The notes under the pieces: model-generated
Databases searched by the model: none
Seen by the model: only the letters and a program-made list of their open reading frames with translations
Told to the model about the DNA's origin: nothing
Source of the DNA: Marnyiella aurantia
Lineage (GTDB): Bacteria; Bacteroidota; Bacteroidia; Flavobacteriales; Weeksellaceae
DNA: 64,000 bases
Assembly: GCF_014041915.1 (NCBI RefSeq)
Contig: NZ_CP059472.1
Location: 1,736,001 to 1,800,000, forward strand
Direction: 5' to 3'
Shown: positions 17,888 through 26,367 of the stretch, in pieces
How positions within the stretch are numbered: the first letter of the stretch is position 1
Layout: every line of letters begins with the position of its first letter
Made by a program: the position numbers and the translations under genes

Positions 17888-18499
17888 CTATTTCTTTGCG
17901 TATTTCCAGTGTCGTCCCTTACCTTCAGAAATCCACTCTACTGCTTCTGCCATTCTTTTATTACGGGTGGCTTCCGTTTTGGCCTCAGTAATCCACATCA
18001 CATATTCTTTCCGGAAGGAAGGTGAAGCTTTTTCAAAAATATCCTTTGCCTTAGGGGTAGTTTCCAGTGCCTCTATAAAATAATCCGGAACTTCAATTTC
18101 CGTTGAATTTGGACTCGCCTTCTTAATGGTGACGCCCATATCTGTAAGTTCCATTGCTTCCAGAATACAGTTTTTCAGTTGTGACTTGCTAGGTAAATCT
18201 TCAATTGTAGTGATCTTACCTAAGGTGAACATGGAGGTTTTTTCCCGGTCTTTGGTAAGTTCCTTCATCGTTTTCATCTCGCTCTCCAACCAGAAGCCAA
18301 AAGCACAATGCTGCTTGAAGGAAGCCATCGAACATAAATTCTTTCCCTTGTAAATAAAGTGTGGAAAGCTCCATTTCATAGCTTCGCCTGCCTCCGGGCA
18401 AAACTCGTGTACCGTTTTCCGGATGTATTCCAAAACAGGCTGCGCGAAGGGTTGCGCATTTTGAATGTAAGCATCAACTTTTGAATCGGATTCAGACAT
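17888..18499 (-). CDS. YdeI/OmpD-associated family protein with DUF1801 domain
   Basis: A 203-residue cytosolic protein. The first 110 residues match DUF1801 (VLEYIRKTVHEFCPEAGEAMKWSFPHF, with an HCAFGFW strand). The C-terminal 70 residues match the OmdA/YdeI helical domain (DYFIEALETTPKAKDIFEKASPSFRKEYVMWITEAKTEATRNKRM). This two-part architecture is common in Bacteroidota and Gram-positives; its molecular function is not established. It lies 10 bp downstream of the serine hydrolase gene on the same strand, so the two may be co-transcribed. Confidence 0.88.
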   Translation of the reverse strand: MSESDSKVDAYIQNAQPFAQPVLEYIRKTVHEFCPEAGEAMKWSFPHFIYKGKNLCSMASFKQHCAFGFWLESEMKTMKELTKDREKTSMFTLGKITTIEDLPSKSQLKNCILEAMELTDMGVTIKKASPNSTEIEVPDYFIEALETTPKAKDIFEKASPSFRKEYVMWITEAKTEATRNKRMAEAVEWISEGKGRHWKYAKK

Positions 18500-18509
18500 G
18501 TCTTTAATT

Positions 18510-19646
18510 TTATGAGTAGAGCTTTACGATTTCATTCACAATAAACCGCACTTGGTCGGGCCGGCCCCGGTCATTCTTGGGTTGGTCTTTATAACTGCCC
18601 GTCCTCACGATCACCATATTATGCTCCGGCACCACGATTACGTACTGCCCCTGTAAACCCAGCAGGAAATAATGCTTAACCGGATTGTCATTGTTAATCC
18701 AGACGCCCAATCCATAAATCCCTGCAGAAGCCGGTGTCGGGGTAATCATTTCTTCAACAAAATCCTCGTTCAGTATCTGTAGACCATTCGCTTTGCCTTT
18801 GTTCAGCATCATAAGACCGAGTTTCGCGAAATCGCGCGGCACGGCGTGAATGCAGCAAAAGGTTTTTTCCATGCCGCTGTTGTCTGTAGTCCATTCCGCA
18901 GGCTGTTCCATACCCAATGGCTTCCAGATTTTTTCCGAAAGATAATCTGCAACTGAGGTATTCACCGATTTTCGCAGCGCAAATCCCAATAACTGAGTGG
19001 AACCACTCTGGTACTCGAACCGTTGTCCGGGTGCCTCCTTGAATCCCTGAGCATGTATGGCCTGCTCCAGACTGTTGCCATAGTAGGCTCTGGCATTTGG
19101 CGCCAGTGGATTTTTGTAATCTTCATTCCAGTTCAGTCCGGACTCCATAGCGGCCAGATGCCTTAGGGTAAGATCTCTGCCGAATTCAGTATCTGTATAA
19201 TTATCATAGAACTCAGTGAACTTGCTGTCCAGGCTTTCAATCTTGCCTTCTTCCAAAGCCTTTCCTGTAAGCATTACAGCAACGGTCTTGGCCATAGAGA
19301 ATGAATTAGAACGGGTATTTTCGTCGTACCCCTTCCAGTACTGCTCATGCAGGAGTTTGCCGTCCTTCACCACCAGAAATGATACCGTCTTAGATTCTTC
19401 AAGACTTTTCAGCACGGCGTCTGGGAGCGACTTTTTGTTGTATTCTTCATCCTTAATCCATTCAACCGGTGTGCCCGTTGCAACTGTATTGCTTGGAAAA
19501 AGTTTGAGGTCGTCTATGGTCGCACTTTTTTCGCCGCGGAAATAGGTTTTAGCGATTCCCTTAAAAAGATAACCGTAATCAAATAGGTAAACGGCGGCTA
19601 TGGTTCCGGCGGCCACGGCAGCGGCGCCAGTCAGGATTTTTTTCAA
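18510..19646 (-). CDS. Serine hydrolase of the beta-lactamase/CubicO family
   Basis: A 378-residue protein with an N-terminal hydrophobic segment (residues about 5-22) that would anchor or export it. The class C beta-lactamase-like fold is marked by SMAK at 117-120 (nucleophile Ser117 and Lys120), a FEYQSGST tyrosine motif, and an AVPRDFAKLGLMM helix typical of this group. The usual third motif HxG is not obvious (VIVRTGSY lies at that point). Family members include esterases and D-aminopeptidases; resistance to antibiotics should not be assumed. Substrate unknown. Confidence 0.9.
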   Translation of the reverse strand: MKKILTGAAAVAAGTIAAVYLFDYGYLFKGIAKTYFRGEKSATIDDLKLFPSNTVATGTPVEWIKDEEYNKKSLPDAVLKSLEESKTVSFLVVKDGKLLHEQYWKGYDENTRSNSFSMAKTVAVMLTGKALEEGKIESLDSKFTEFYDNYTDTEFGRDLTLRHLAAMESGLNWNEDYKNPLAPNARAYYGNSLEQAIHAQGFKEAPGQRFEYQSGSTQLLGFALRKSVNTSVADYLSEKIWKPLGMEQPAEWTTDNSGMEKTFCCIHAVPRDFAKLGLMMLNKGKANGLQILNEDFVEEMITPTPASAGIYGLGVWINNDNPVKHYFLLGLQGQYVIVVPEHNMVIVRTGSYKDQPKNDRGRPDQVRFIVNEIVKLYS

Positions 19647-19673
19647 GATGAGGTTGTTTCAGACAAATTTAAA

Positions 19674-19700
19674 TAAAAAAAGTTCCGCAATTTGCGGAAC
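19674..19700 (-). terminator. Rho-independent terminator of glyS
   Basis: GTTCCGCAA and TTGCGGAAC (19682-19690, 19692-19700) form a tight stem; the A-run at 19675-19681 is the T-tail on the minus strand. Confidence 0.85.
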
Positions 19701-19730
19701 CCTCATTGTTTTTTGTTCGTAAACAGTCAC

Positions 19731-21272
19731 TTATATCTTGCTAAGCAGGTTTCTGAAGTTGGTCTTTTCATCGATAATTCTGCGCAAATCAGCTACCGCA
19801 ACTCTTTCCTGCTGCATCGTGTCGCGGTCCCTCAATGTTACTGTATGATCAGTGAGTGTATCATGATCAATCGTGATGCAGAACGGCGTACCTATGGCAT
19901 CCTGACGTCTGTATCTTTTTCCAATGCTGTCTTTATCCTCGTATATCATGTTGAAATCGAACTTCAGGTCGTTGAAGATCTTCTCACCGTATTCGCCAAG
20001 GCCGTCTTTCTTCATCAAAGGTAAAATTGCTGCTTTTACCGGTGCCAAAGCTGGCGGAAGTGACAGTACTGTTCTTTCGGAACCGTCTTCCAGAACTTCA
20101 TCTTTCAAAGCATTGGAGAAAATAGCCAGGAACAGACGGTCCAGACCAACCGAAGTTTCCACCACGTAAGGAACATAGTTCTCGTTTCTTTCGGCATCAA
20201 AATACTGAAGTTTTCTGCCGGAATGGTGTTCATGCGCTTTGAGGTCAAAATCTGTTCTGGAGTGAATGCCTTCCAGCTCCTTGAAGCCGAATGGGAATTT
20301 GAATTCAATATCTGCCGCAGCATTGGCATAGTGAGCCAATTTCTCGTGGTCGTGGAATTTGTAATTCTCCTCGCCCAAACCTAAGGCCAGGTGCCAGTTA
20401 AAACGTTTTTGCTTCCATTCTTCGTAGAAGCCGAGCTCAGTTCCCGGTGGCACGAAGAACTGCATTTCCATCTGTTCGAATTCGCGCATTCTGAAAATAA
20501 ACTGTCGCGCAACAATTTCGTTACGGAAGGCTTTACCAATCTGTGCGATACCGAACGGCAGTTTATGACGGGAGGTTTTCTGAACATTGAGGAAGTTTAC
20601 AAAAATACCCTGCGCTGTTTCAGGTCTCAGATAAAGATCTGTGGCAGAATCGGCGGAGGCGCCCAGTTTGGTGCCGAACATTAGGTTGAACTGGCGTACC
20701 TCTGTCCAGTTTTTCGAACCTGTATCCGGGTCAGCGATCTCAAGCTCTTCAATCAGCGCTTTCACATCCGCCAAATCTTCTGCTTCCAGAGATTTCGCCA
20801 TTCGGGAAAGAATGGATTTCTGCTTTTCGCGGTATTCCAGAACGCGGCCGTTCGTGGTTTCAAATTCATTCTTGTTGAATGCCTCGCCGAATCTCTTTGC
20901 CGCTTTGTCAATTTCTTTCTGTGCTTTTTCTTCCAGTTTTGCGCAGTAATCTTCCAGCAAAACATCAGCTCTAAAACGCTTCTTTGAGTCTTTATTATCA
21001 ATTAAGGGATCATTGAAAGCATCTACGTGGCCGGAAGCTTTCCAGATCGTAGGATGCATGAATATCGCGGAGTCGATACCCACGATATTTTCATTCATCT
21101 GAACCATGGCTTTCCACCAGTACTGCTTGATGTTGTTTTTTAGTTCTGCACCGTTCTGTCCGTAATCGTAAATCGCTGAAAGTCCGTCGTATATTTCACT
21201 GGAAGGGAATATAAAACCATATTCTTTCGCATGTGAGATCAGTTTCTTAAAAACATCTTCCTGTTTGGCCAT
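19731..21272 (-). CDS. glyS: Glycyl-tRNA synthetase, dimeric (alpha2) type
   Basis: A 513-residue class II aminoacyl-tRNA synthetase that charges tRNA(Gly). It is the single-chain form, not the alpha2-beta2 form. Seen are FIFPSSEIYDGLSAIYDYG (motif 1 region), the RPETAQGIFVNF segment with FRNEI (motif 2), and a C-terminal anticodon-binding domain beginning near PPALAPVKAAILPL. The length is typical. The promoter box is at 21292-21299 and the terminator at 19674, so it appears to be a single-gene unit. Confidence 0.97.
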   Translation of the reverse strand: MAKQEDVFKKLISHAKEYGFIFPSSEIYDGLSAIYDYGQNGAELKNNIKQYWWKAMVQMNENIVGIDSAIFMHPTIWKASGHVDAFNDPLIDNKDSKKRFRADVLLEDYCAKLEEKAQKEIDKAAKRFGEAFNKNEFETTNGRVLEYREKQKSILSRMAKSLEAEDLADVKALIEELEIADPDTGSKNWTEVRQFNLMFGTKLGASADSATDLYLRPETAQGIFVNFLNVQKTSRHKLPFGIAQIGKAFRNEIVARQFIFRMREFEQMEMQFFVPPGTELGFYEEWKQKRFNWHLALGLGEENYKFHDHEKLAHYANAAADIEFKFPFGFKELEGIHSRTDFDLKAHEHHSGRKLQYFDAERNENYVPYVVETSVGLDRLFLAIFSNALKDEVLEDGSERTVLSLPPALAPVKAAILPLMKKDGLGEYGEKIFNDLKFDFNMIYEDKDSIGKRYRRQDAIGTPFCITIDHDTLTDHTVTLRDRDTMQQERVAVADLRRIIDEKTNFRNLLSKI

Positions 21273-21291
21273 GATTATTAATTATTTGTGG

Positions 21292-21299
21292 CAAAAATA
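21292..21299 (-). promoter_or_regulatory. Flavobacterial -7 box for glyS
   Basis: Reads TATTTTTG on the minus strand, 19 bp upstream of the start at 21272. Confidence 0.5.
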
Positions 21300-21418
21300 G
21301 GGAATTAATTCTGTTTTTTGCCAAGCTGGCAGCCTGCTTTGAGCCGTCGTGCGGATACTGCGCCACCCGCACAAGGATGTGCGTTTAAACAAAGCACCCG
21401 TGCCTGGTGGCTGGATTA

Positions 21419-21445
21419 CAAAAAAAAGACAGGTAAAAACCTGTC
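21419..21445 (-). terminator. Rho-independent terminator of the first paralogous envelope protein gene
   Basis: Stem GACAGGT (21428-21434) with ACCTGTC (21439-21445); the A-run at 21420-21427 reads as the T-tail on the minus strand. Confidence 0.8.
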
Positions 21446-21466
21446 CTGAACCTTAAGCCCCTGTTA

Positions 21467-21946
21467 TCAGAAATTATAGCTCAATGCGAGATTGGTTCCC
21501 GCGGACTCCAGTTTAAAGTGTGGCTGAAATGCAGTAGGTTCACCGTTCTCCAATGCCATAGCTCTTTTCGCATTTTTATTGGCGGCAATGGCAAAAGGAA
21601 TTCCGATCCCTACCAATCCGGCTCCAATCCCGACAACCGTCCAGCCTTTAGAAGGCTGATTCTCATAAACTATTCCATTTCTCACTTCCTGTTTCTTGCC
21701 GCTAAGTGCGGGAATAATTCCAAATCCGATGGCAAAACCACCGGCATAGGCGAAAACCTGTCCCACAGTGGCATTAGTTCGGGCTTTTCCAAAGGTTTTT
21801 GAGGCTTCCTCATTTTTGAAGGCCTGGCGGTAGTCGCGGAGTTTAAAGGTTTGTCCCTCTTTTACAAGCTTGTTGCCTTCCATTGATACTTGAGCAATGG
21901 CAAGCTGGAAAGTTGCCATGAGGCTGAATAAAATTACTTTTTTCAT
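21467..21946 (-). CDS. Secreted or membrane protein of unknown function, paralog A
   Basis: A 159-residue protein with a signal peptide ([19 protein letters not shown]). A charged N-terminal part is followed by two Gly-rich hydrophobic stretches ([18 protein letters not shown] and the [20 protein letters not shown] region) resembling glycine-zipper membrane hairpins. It ends in LALSYNF with a terminal Phe. It is strongly similar to paralog B (22156-22647), including a shared [13 protein letters not shown] segment, and more distantly to paralog C (23764-24255). Function unknown; the aromatic C-terminus suggests the cell envelope. Confidence 0.8.
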   Translation of the reverse strand: MKKVILFSLMATFQLAIAQVSMEGNKLVKEGQTFKLRDYRQAFKNEEASKTFGKARTNATVGQVFAYAGGFAIGFGIIPALSGKKQEVRNGIVYENQPSKGWTVVGIGAGLVGIGIPFAIAANKNAKRAMALENGEPTAFQPHFKLESAGTNLALSYNF

Positions 21947-21956
21947 GGTTTTTTAA

Positions 21957-21964
21957 CAAATATA
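21957..21964 (-). promoter_or_regulatory. Flavobacterial -7 box for paralog A
   Basis: Reads TATATTTG on the minus strand, 10 bp before the start at 21946. Confidence 0.45.
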
Positions 21965-21975
21965 AAAAAAAATTA

Positions 21976-22146
21976 GTGGTTAAAAGCAAAGCACAGGATG
22001 GGAAATCCAAAAAGAAAAGACTTTTCCAGTTGAAGGAAGATTCAGCTATCATTAACCGCATGGGTTATAAAAACGGTGGAGTGAATGCAGCTGTGGAACG
22101 GTTGAAAAGAAAAAAAACGGAATTGAATTCAGCCTCCCATTATTGA
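21976..22146 (+). pseudogene. Decayed internal fragment of pyrD
   Basis: This stretch translates as a degraded copy of PyrD residues about 91-133 (intact gene at 22747). [12 protein letters not shown] is identical, and the following [13 protein letters not shown] differs from the real [13 protein letters not shown] at only two positions. Nucleotide identity to positions about 23016-23146 is evident by eye. A net 3-nt insertion lies near the start of the match, and a stop follows at 22144. It has no start region and no active-site segment, so it cannot encode an enzyme. It sits between paralogs A and B exactly as the intact pyrD sits between B and C. Confidence 0.9.
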
Positions 22147-22155
22147 CAATATTTT

Positions 22156-22647
22156 TTAGAAATTATAGCTCAATGCCAATCCGTTTCCGGCACTTTCCAG
22201 TTTAAAATAAGGCTGGAACGCAACAGGCTGTCCATTTTCAATCGCCATCGCTCTTTTTGCATTTTTGTTGGCAGCCAGCGCGAACGGAATGCCAATGCCC
22301 ACAAGTCCTGCACCAATACCCACAATTGTCCAAGCTCCTTTTGCTTTTTCTACTTTTACGGTTTGCGTAGTGCCATTAACATTTATTTTTTTGTCCTCAC
22401 TCTGCAGTGCCTGAGCTAATCCGAATCCTAGACCGAATCCTCCCAAATAAGTGAAAGCTTCGCCAACCTTTTTGTTTGCTCTTGCTTTTTTAAAGTAATC
22501 ACGTGCTTCAATATTGTGTAATACCTCTTCATATTGTGAAAACTTATATTTCACGCCCTCTTTCACCAGTTTGTTTTTGTCCAGACTTACCTGAGAAAAG
22601 GATATTTGAAATAAACACAATACGGTAAACAATAAAATTTTTCTCAT
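22156..22647 (-). CDS. Secreted or membrane protein of unknown function, paralog B
   Basis: A 163-residue protein with a signal peptide (MRKILLFTVLCLFQISFSQ) and the same layout as paralog A: charged region, Gly-rich hydrophobic stretch (FTYLGGFGLGFGLAQAL), a [20 protein letters not shown] segment, the conserved [15 protein letters not shown] block and a terminal ALSYNF. It lies in reverse orientation upstream of pyrD, with 99 bp between the two starts. No function can be assigned. Confidence 0.8.
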   Translation of the reverse strand: MRKILLFTVLCLFQISFSQVSLDKNKLVKEGVKYKFSQYEEVLHNIEARDYFKKARANKKVGEAFTYLGGFGLGFGLAQALQSEDKKINVNGTTQTVKVEKAKGAWTIVGIGAGLVGIGIPFALAANKNAKRAMAIENGQPVAFQPYFKLESAGNGLALSYNF

Positions 22648-22746
22648 GGTTTTTTTTTGCCAATATACTGAAAAGCCCTAATTCCCGAATGGTTTCTCTT
22701 CATAAAATGATGAAAAAATCATTAAATTTACCACTCAAAATTCCGC

Positions 22747-23760
22747 ATGTATAAAAGCTTTATCCGCCCTATTCTATTCAAATTTGATCCTGAAGAAGTA
22801 CATTATTTTACCTTCACTCTTTTAAAGAATTTCAAAAGCCTCACCTCCATGTTTTTCCCTAAACCACTGGAAGACAAACGCCTGGAGAGGGAAGTTTTTG
22901 GGTTAAAGTTTAAGAACCCGGTAGGTCTGGCAGCAGGTTTCGACAAGGATGCTAAAATGTTCTCAGAACTGTCCGATCTTGGTTTCGGCTTTGTGGAGAT
23001 AGGTACTTTAACTCCCAAGCCGCAGGATGGCAATCCTAAGAAACGGTTATTCAGGCTGAAGGAAGATTCAGCCATAATAAACCGCATGGGTTTTAATAAC
23101 GGTGGCGTAGATGCAGCGGTAGAACGTCTTAAGAAGAACAAAAATGTCCTGATTGGCGGAAACATTGGCAAGAATAAAGTGACGCCGAACGAAGATGCCG
23201 TTAATGACTACATTATCTGTTTCGAAAAACTTTTCCCGTATGTTGATTATTTTGTTGTAAACGTAAGCTCTCCAAACACACCGAATTTACGTGCTCTGCA
23301 GGATAAGGAGCCTTTAACTAAACTTTTAAGTGAACTTCAGGCATTGAATGAAGCTAAGAAAAGTCCGAAACCTATCTTGTTGAAAATAGCACCTGATCTT
23401 ACTGACGAGCAGCTACTGGATATCATTGATATCGTAAAAGTTACGCAGATTGCAGGAGTTATTGCAACTAACACCACTCTTTCACGTGAAGGCTTAAGTT
23501 CTGAAAATAAAGATGAAAGTGGAGGTCTTTCGGGCAAACCACTTACCAAACGGTCTACAGAAGTTATCCGGTTTCTTTCAGAAAGAAGCAATAAAGCATT
23601 TCCGATAATTGGAGTTGGCGGAATTCACTCTGCTGAAGATGCCCTGGAAAAACTGGAAGCCGGCGCAAGTCTGGTTCAGCTTTACACCGGCTTTATATAT
23701 GAGGGACCTGAACTGATCCATGAGATAAACGCCAAACTTCTGGAAAAAGAAAGGGCGTAA
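22747..23760 (+). CDS. pyrD: Dihydroorotate dehydrogenase (quinone), class 2
   Basis: A 337-residue flavoenzyme that oxidises dihydroorotate to orotate in pyrimidine synthesis, passing electrons to membrane quinone. The class 2 N-terminal amphipathic extension ([23 protein letters not shown]) precedes the barrel. FMN and substrate regions include [24 protein letters not shown], the catalytic-loop [12 protein letters not shown] (Ser base typical of class 2), ATNTT and [27 protein letters not shown]. The upstream sequence has only a weak box (TAAATTTA). The 3' end is 3 bp from the convergent stop of paralog C. Confidence 0.97.
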   Translation: MYKSFIRPILFKFDPEEVHYFTFTLLKNFKSLTSMFFPKPLEDKRLEREVFGLKFKNPVGLAAGFDKDAKMFSELSDLGFGFVEIGTLTPKPQDGNPKKRLFRLKEDSAIINRMGFNNGGVDAAVERLKKNKNVLIGGNIGKNKVTPNEDAVNDYIICFEKLFPYVDYFVVNVSSPNTPNLRALQDKEPLTKLLSELQALNEAKKSPKPILLKIAPDLTDEQLLDIIDIVKVTQIAGVIATNTTLSREGLSSENKDESGGLSGKPLTKRSTEVIRFLSERSNKAFPIIGVGGIHSAEDALEKLEAGASLVQLYTGFIYEGPELIHEINAKLLEKERA

Positions 23761-23763
23761 GTC

Positions 23764-24255
23764 TTAGAAATTTACTGTCACACCCAGCGTGTTTCCATCC
23801 GTCTGAAACTGGTAATAAGTTTGTGATTTCGTTCCGAACTTATTCTCGGTTTCTACACCTTTCCTGATTTTCTTTTTGCCTAAATAGGCAAGTGGAATTG
23901 CTGTCGCAACAAGGACGCCCCCGCCTGCAACCATTGCCCAGCCGGGCTTAGAGACTTTGGTGCGCTGATAATTATTATAATTATAAGTGTATTGCTGTTT
24001 GGATAAAGCGTTGGGTAAGCCGGCTCCAATCATCAGTCCACCAAAAAAGCCCAATACAGTAGATATGGACTTGTGGGATCTGCCTTCGCGGATATAGTTT
24101 TTGGCAATAGGGTTTGCAAATTCTGTTTTGTAGGCAGACAGTTTGTACTCTGTACCATCCTTCTGGAATTTCTTTTCATTCTTGCTTAATGTAATTTCCT
24201 GAGCCTGCAACATATTTATTGCAATTACCATAGCCAGTGTGTACAATTTTAGCAT
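23764..24255 (-). CDS. Secreted or membrane protein of unknown function, paralog C
   Basis: A 163-residue protein with a signal peptide (MLKLYTLAMVIAINMLQAQ). It is a diverged relative of paralogs A and B: the same charged region (KKFQKDGTEYKLSAYKTEF), a Gly-rich stretch (VLGFFGGLMIGAGLPNAL), a second hydrophobic segment (WAMVAGGGVLVATAIPLAYLG), a Lys-rich block and a terminal VTVNF. A Tyr/Asn-rich loop (YTYNYNNYQRT) replaces the linker of A and B. Convergent with pyrD. Function unknown. Confidence 0.78.
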   Translation of the reverse strand: MLKLYTLAMVIAINMLQAQEITLSKNEKKFQKDGTEYKLSAYKTEFANPIAKNYIREGRSHKSISTVLGFFGGLMIGAGLPNALSKQQYTYNYNNYQRTKVSKPGWAMVAGGGVLVATAIPLAYLGKKKIRKGVETENKFGTKSQTYYQFQTDGNTLGVTVNF

Positions 24256-24337
24256 TGTTTTTGCGCGAAGATATTTAATTATCCTGCAATAAACTAAATG
24301 CTTTTAGGCAAATTGTATAAAGTTTACCTTAAGTTCA

Positions 24338-25582
24338 TCAGATAAAAAAATTACTGACGGTGTAGATGATAAGACCTACCAATCCGCCCACCAGCGTTCC
24401 GTTTACGCGGATAAACTGAAGGTCTTTCCCCACTTCGAGTTCAAGCTTTTCACTAAGTTCCTTACCTTCCCAGTTACCTACTGTGGAACTGATGAGGCTG
24501 GATGCCTGATGGGTGTTCTTCAGGATATATTTATAAGCAGTAACACGTACCCAGTGATCGATTTTGTACTGGAGTTTTTCATCAGTCTGAAGGTTCAGTG
24601 ACAGTTCTGTAAGATTTTTGTTTAAATAGGCTTTCAAAGCTGATTCTTCTTCCTCCAGTTCCCTGGCAAGTGATTTTTTTATAGATCTCCAGATATCAAC
24701 TGAATACTGATGTAGTTTATCTTCGGTAAGAAAATCATTCTTTATGTTTTTAAATTCATCTTTCCATTTCTTCTCAGTTTGAAGCTCCGAGGAAAATGCG
24801 TAAAGCTTAGACGTAATTTCCGAACGTAAAGGGTGTGAAGGATCATTTTCAACTTCTTCAAAGAATTTAGAAAGCCCACCCGTAATTTTTTCAGCAATCG
24901 TATCGTCCACAAATTTGGGAATAAGGAAATAGCTTTCTTTCTGAACTCTTTGTTTTACTATGTCCTGATTATTCAGCACATATTCTTTGATCTGTTTGGC
25001 GAGACCCGTGATCAGTTTTTGATGGTCCTGTTTTTCCACTAAATATTGAATACCGTTGCCTACAATGTGGTTTATTTTCAAATCATCGGTCATTTCACGT
25101 GCCTTCTTAGTAATAAATCCGGTCACCGAATCATCATCAAGTTTGTATAAGATATTCAGGATTATTTTTGAAAGTTCACTCACCAGGTTTTGCTGGTTTT
25201 TTTCTTTAGCCAACCATTCACCGGCCATATTTGAAATCCTGATTTTTTGAATATAAGGTCTGATGTTTTGAGGAGACAGGAAGTTGGAGACCACAAAATT
25301 TCCCAGATTATCACCAATGCGCTCTTTGCTGTTCTGGATGAGGTTCGTATGCGGAATTTTAAGTCCGAGAGGATGATGGAACAGGGCCGTTACAGCAAAC
25401 CAGTCGGCAAGCGCTCCCACCATAGCCGCTTCAGAGAATGCACGGATGTAGCCCACCCAGTGCGCGGGGTTCCGTTTTTCCAGTACTGTCATTAAAACAA
25501 ATACCACGGCCATCACCACAAAAAGTCCTGTGGCAATCATTTTGTATTTGCGGAGTTGCTTTCTTTTTTGAACGTCGTCCAT
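24338..25582 (-). CDS. DUF445 domain-containing inner-membrane protein
   Basis: A 414-residue protein of the DUF445 (YjiN) family. An N-terminal membrane segment (residues about 14-32) is followed by the family signature FSEAAMVGALADWFAVTALFHHPLGLKIPHT. Next comes a long amphipathic helical region, about 300 residues rich in Lys, Glu and Leu, and a C-terminal membrane helix (GTLVGGLVGLIIYTVSNFFI). The family is widespread; its function is not established. Confidence 0.93.
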   Translation of the reverse strand: MDDVQKRKQLRKYKMIATGLFVVMAVVFVLMTVLEKRNPAHWVGYIRAFSEAAMVGALADWFAVTALFHHPLGLKIPHTNLIQNSKERIGDNLGNFVVSNFLSPQNIRPYIQKIRISNMAGEWLAKEKNQQNLVSELSKIILNILYKLDDDSVTGFITKKAREMTDDLKINHIVGNGIQYLVEKQDHQKLITGLAKQIKEYVLNNQDIVKQRVQKESYFLIPKFVDDTIAEKITGGLSKFFEEVENDPSHPLRSEITSKLYAFSSELQTEKKWKDEFKNIKNDFLTEDKLHQYSVDIWRSIKKSLARELEEEESALKAYLNKNLTELSLNLQTDEKLQYKIDHWVRVTAYKYILKNTHQASSLISSTVGNWEGKELSEKLELEVGKDLQFIRVNGTLVGGLVGLIIYTVSNFFI

Positions 25583-25586
25583 ATTT

Positions 25587-25594
25587 CAAATTTA
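25587..25594 (-). promoter_or_regulatory. Flavobacterial -7 box for the DUF445 gene
   Basis: Reads TAAATTTG on the minus strand, about 5 bp before the start at 25582, so a leaderless or near-leaderless message. Confidence 0.45.
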
Positions 25595-25701
25595 AATAAA
25601 ATCAAACTTAACGCAGTGCTGCTATTTGTATGCCGATGCCTATAGTTGGACGTAGATTTTGGCAGGTTTAGGTTTGTAAACTATGTCTTAATATTAATGA
25701 C

Positions 25702-25709
25702 TAATTTTG
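25702..25709 (+). promoter_or_regulatory. Flavobacterial -7 box for msrB
   Basis: TAATTTTG, 16 bp upstream of the ATG at 25726. Confidence 0.5.
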
Positions 25710-25725
25710 AATTAATTTATATATT

Positions 25726-26247
25726 ATGAAAGCTTTGCTTTTCCTGCTTGCGCTGTTTGCCCTGCAGATGTGTACACAGATAAACCAACCCGAAAATACT
25801 AAAGTTATGCAAAATACAACCGAAAATCCTTATTACTCCAGGACAGACCGTACTAAACTTACCATAAGCAATGCTGAATGGAAAAATATACTCTCACCGG
25901 ATCTCTATGCCATTGCCCGCGAGGCCGATACTGAAAGACCATTTACCGGAAAGTATAATGAATTTGACGAACTTGGGGATTATTACTGTGCTGTTTGCGG
26001 CAATCATCTGTTCCGCTCCGATTCAAAATTTTCATCCACCTGTGGCTGGCCAAGTTTTTTCGAAGCTGATAAAGAAGGTGTAGCTTACAACCGCGACTCT
26101 ACTCATGGAATGGAAAGGATTGAAGTGGTTTGTAAGCGTTGCGATTCACATCTTGGACATGTTTTTAATGACGGTCCGCCACCAACCGGAATGCGCTATT
26201 GTATGAACTCAGTGAGCCTGGAATTCGTGGGTGACTCCCAAAAATAA
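25726..26247 (+). CDS. msrB: Peptide-methionine (R)-S-oxide reductase, lipoprotein form
   Basis: A 173-residue MsrB, which reduces the R-sulfoxide of methionine in proteins. The zinc-binding cysteines are all present (CAVC at 88-91 and CKRC at 136-139), with catalytic Cys159 in MRYCMNS and a possible resolving Cys106 in STCGWPS. Unusually for a cytosolic family, it starts with a lipoprotein signal (MKALLFLLALFALQMC, Cys16), so it probably repairs envelope proteins. Single-gene unit. Confidence 0.95.
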   Translation: MKALLFLLALFALQMCTQINQPENTKVMQNTTENPYYSRTDRTKLTISNAEWKNILSPDLYAIAREADTERPFTGKYNEFDELGDYYCAVCGNHLFRSDSKFSSTCGWPSFFEADKEGVAYNRDSTHGMERIEVVCKRCDSHLGHVFNDGPPPTGMRYCMNSVSLEFVGDSQK

Positions 26248-26332
26248 TAACAAATAGTAGCGAAAAAAATGTTAAATACTCTTAATTAGAGTTAAACTTT
26301 TGGGATCTAACTCCCTGAGAGATATTGTTATG

Positions 26333-26340
26333 TAATTTTG
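26333..26340 (+). promoter_or_regulatory. Flavobacterial -7 box for the L,D-transpeptidase-like gene
   Basis: TAATTTTG, 27 bp upstream of the ATG at 26368. Confidence 0.5.
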
Positions 26341-26367
26341 CCACACCAATCAATTTAACATAATAAT

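Noticed and set aside
18510-19646. Serine hydrolase as an antibiotic-resistance beta-lactamase
   Set aside because: It has the SxxK and Tyr motifs of the wider CubicO family but no features specific to resistance enzymes, and a clear third HxG motif is not seen.
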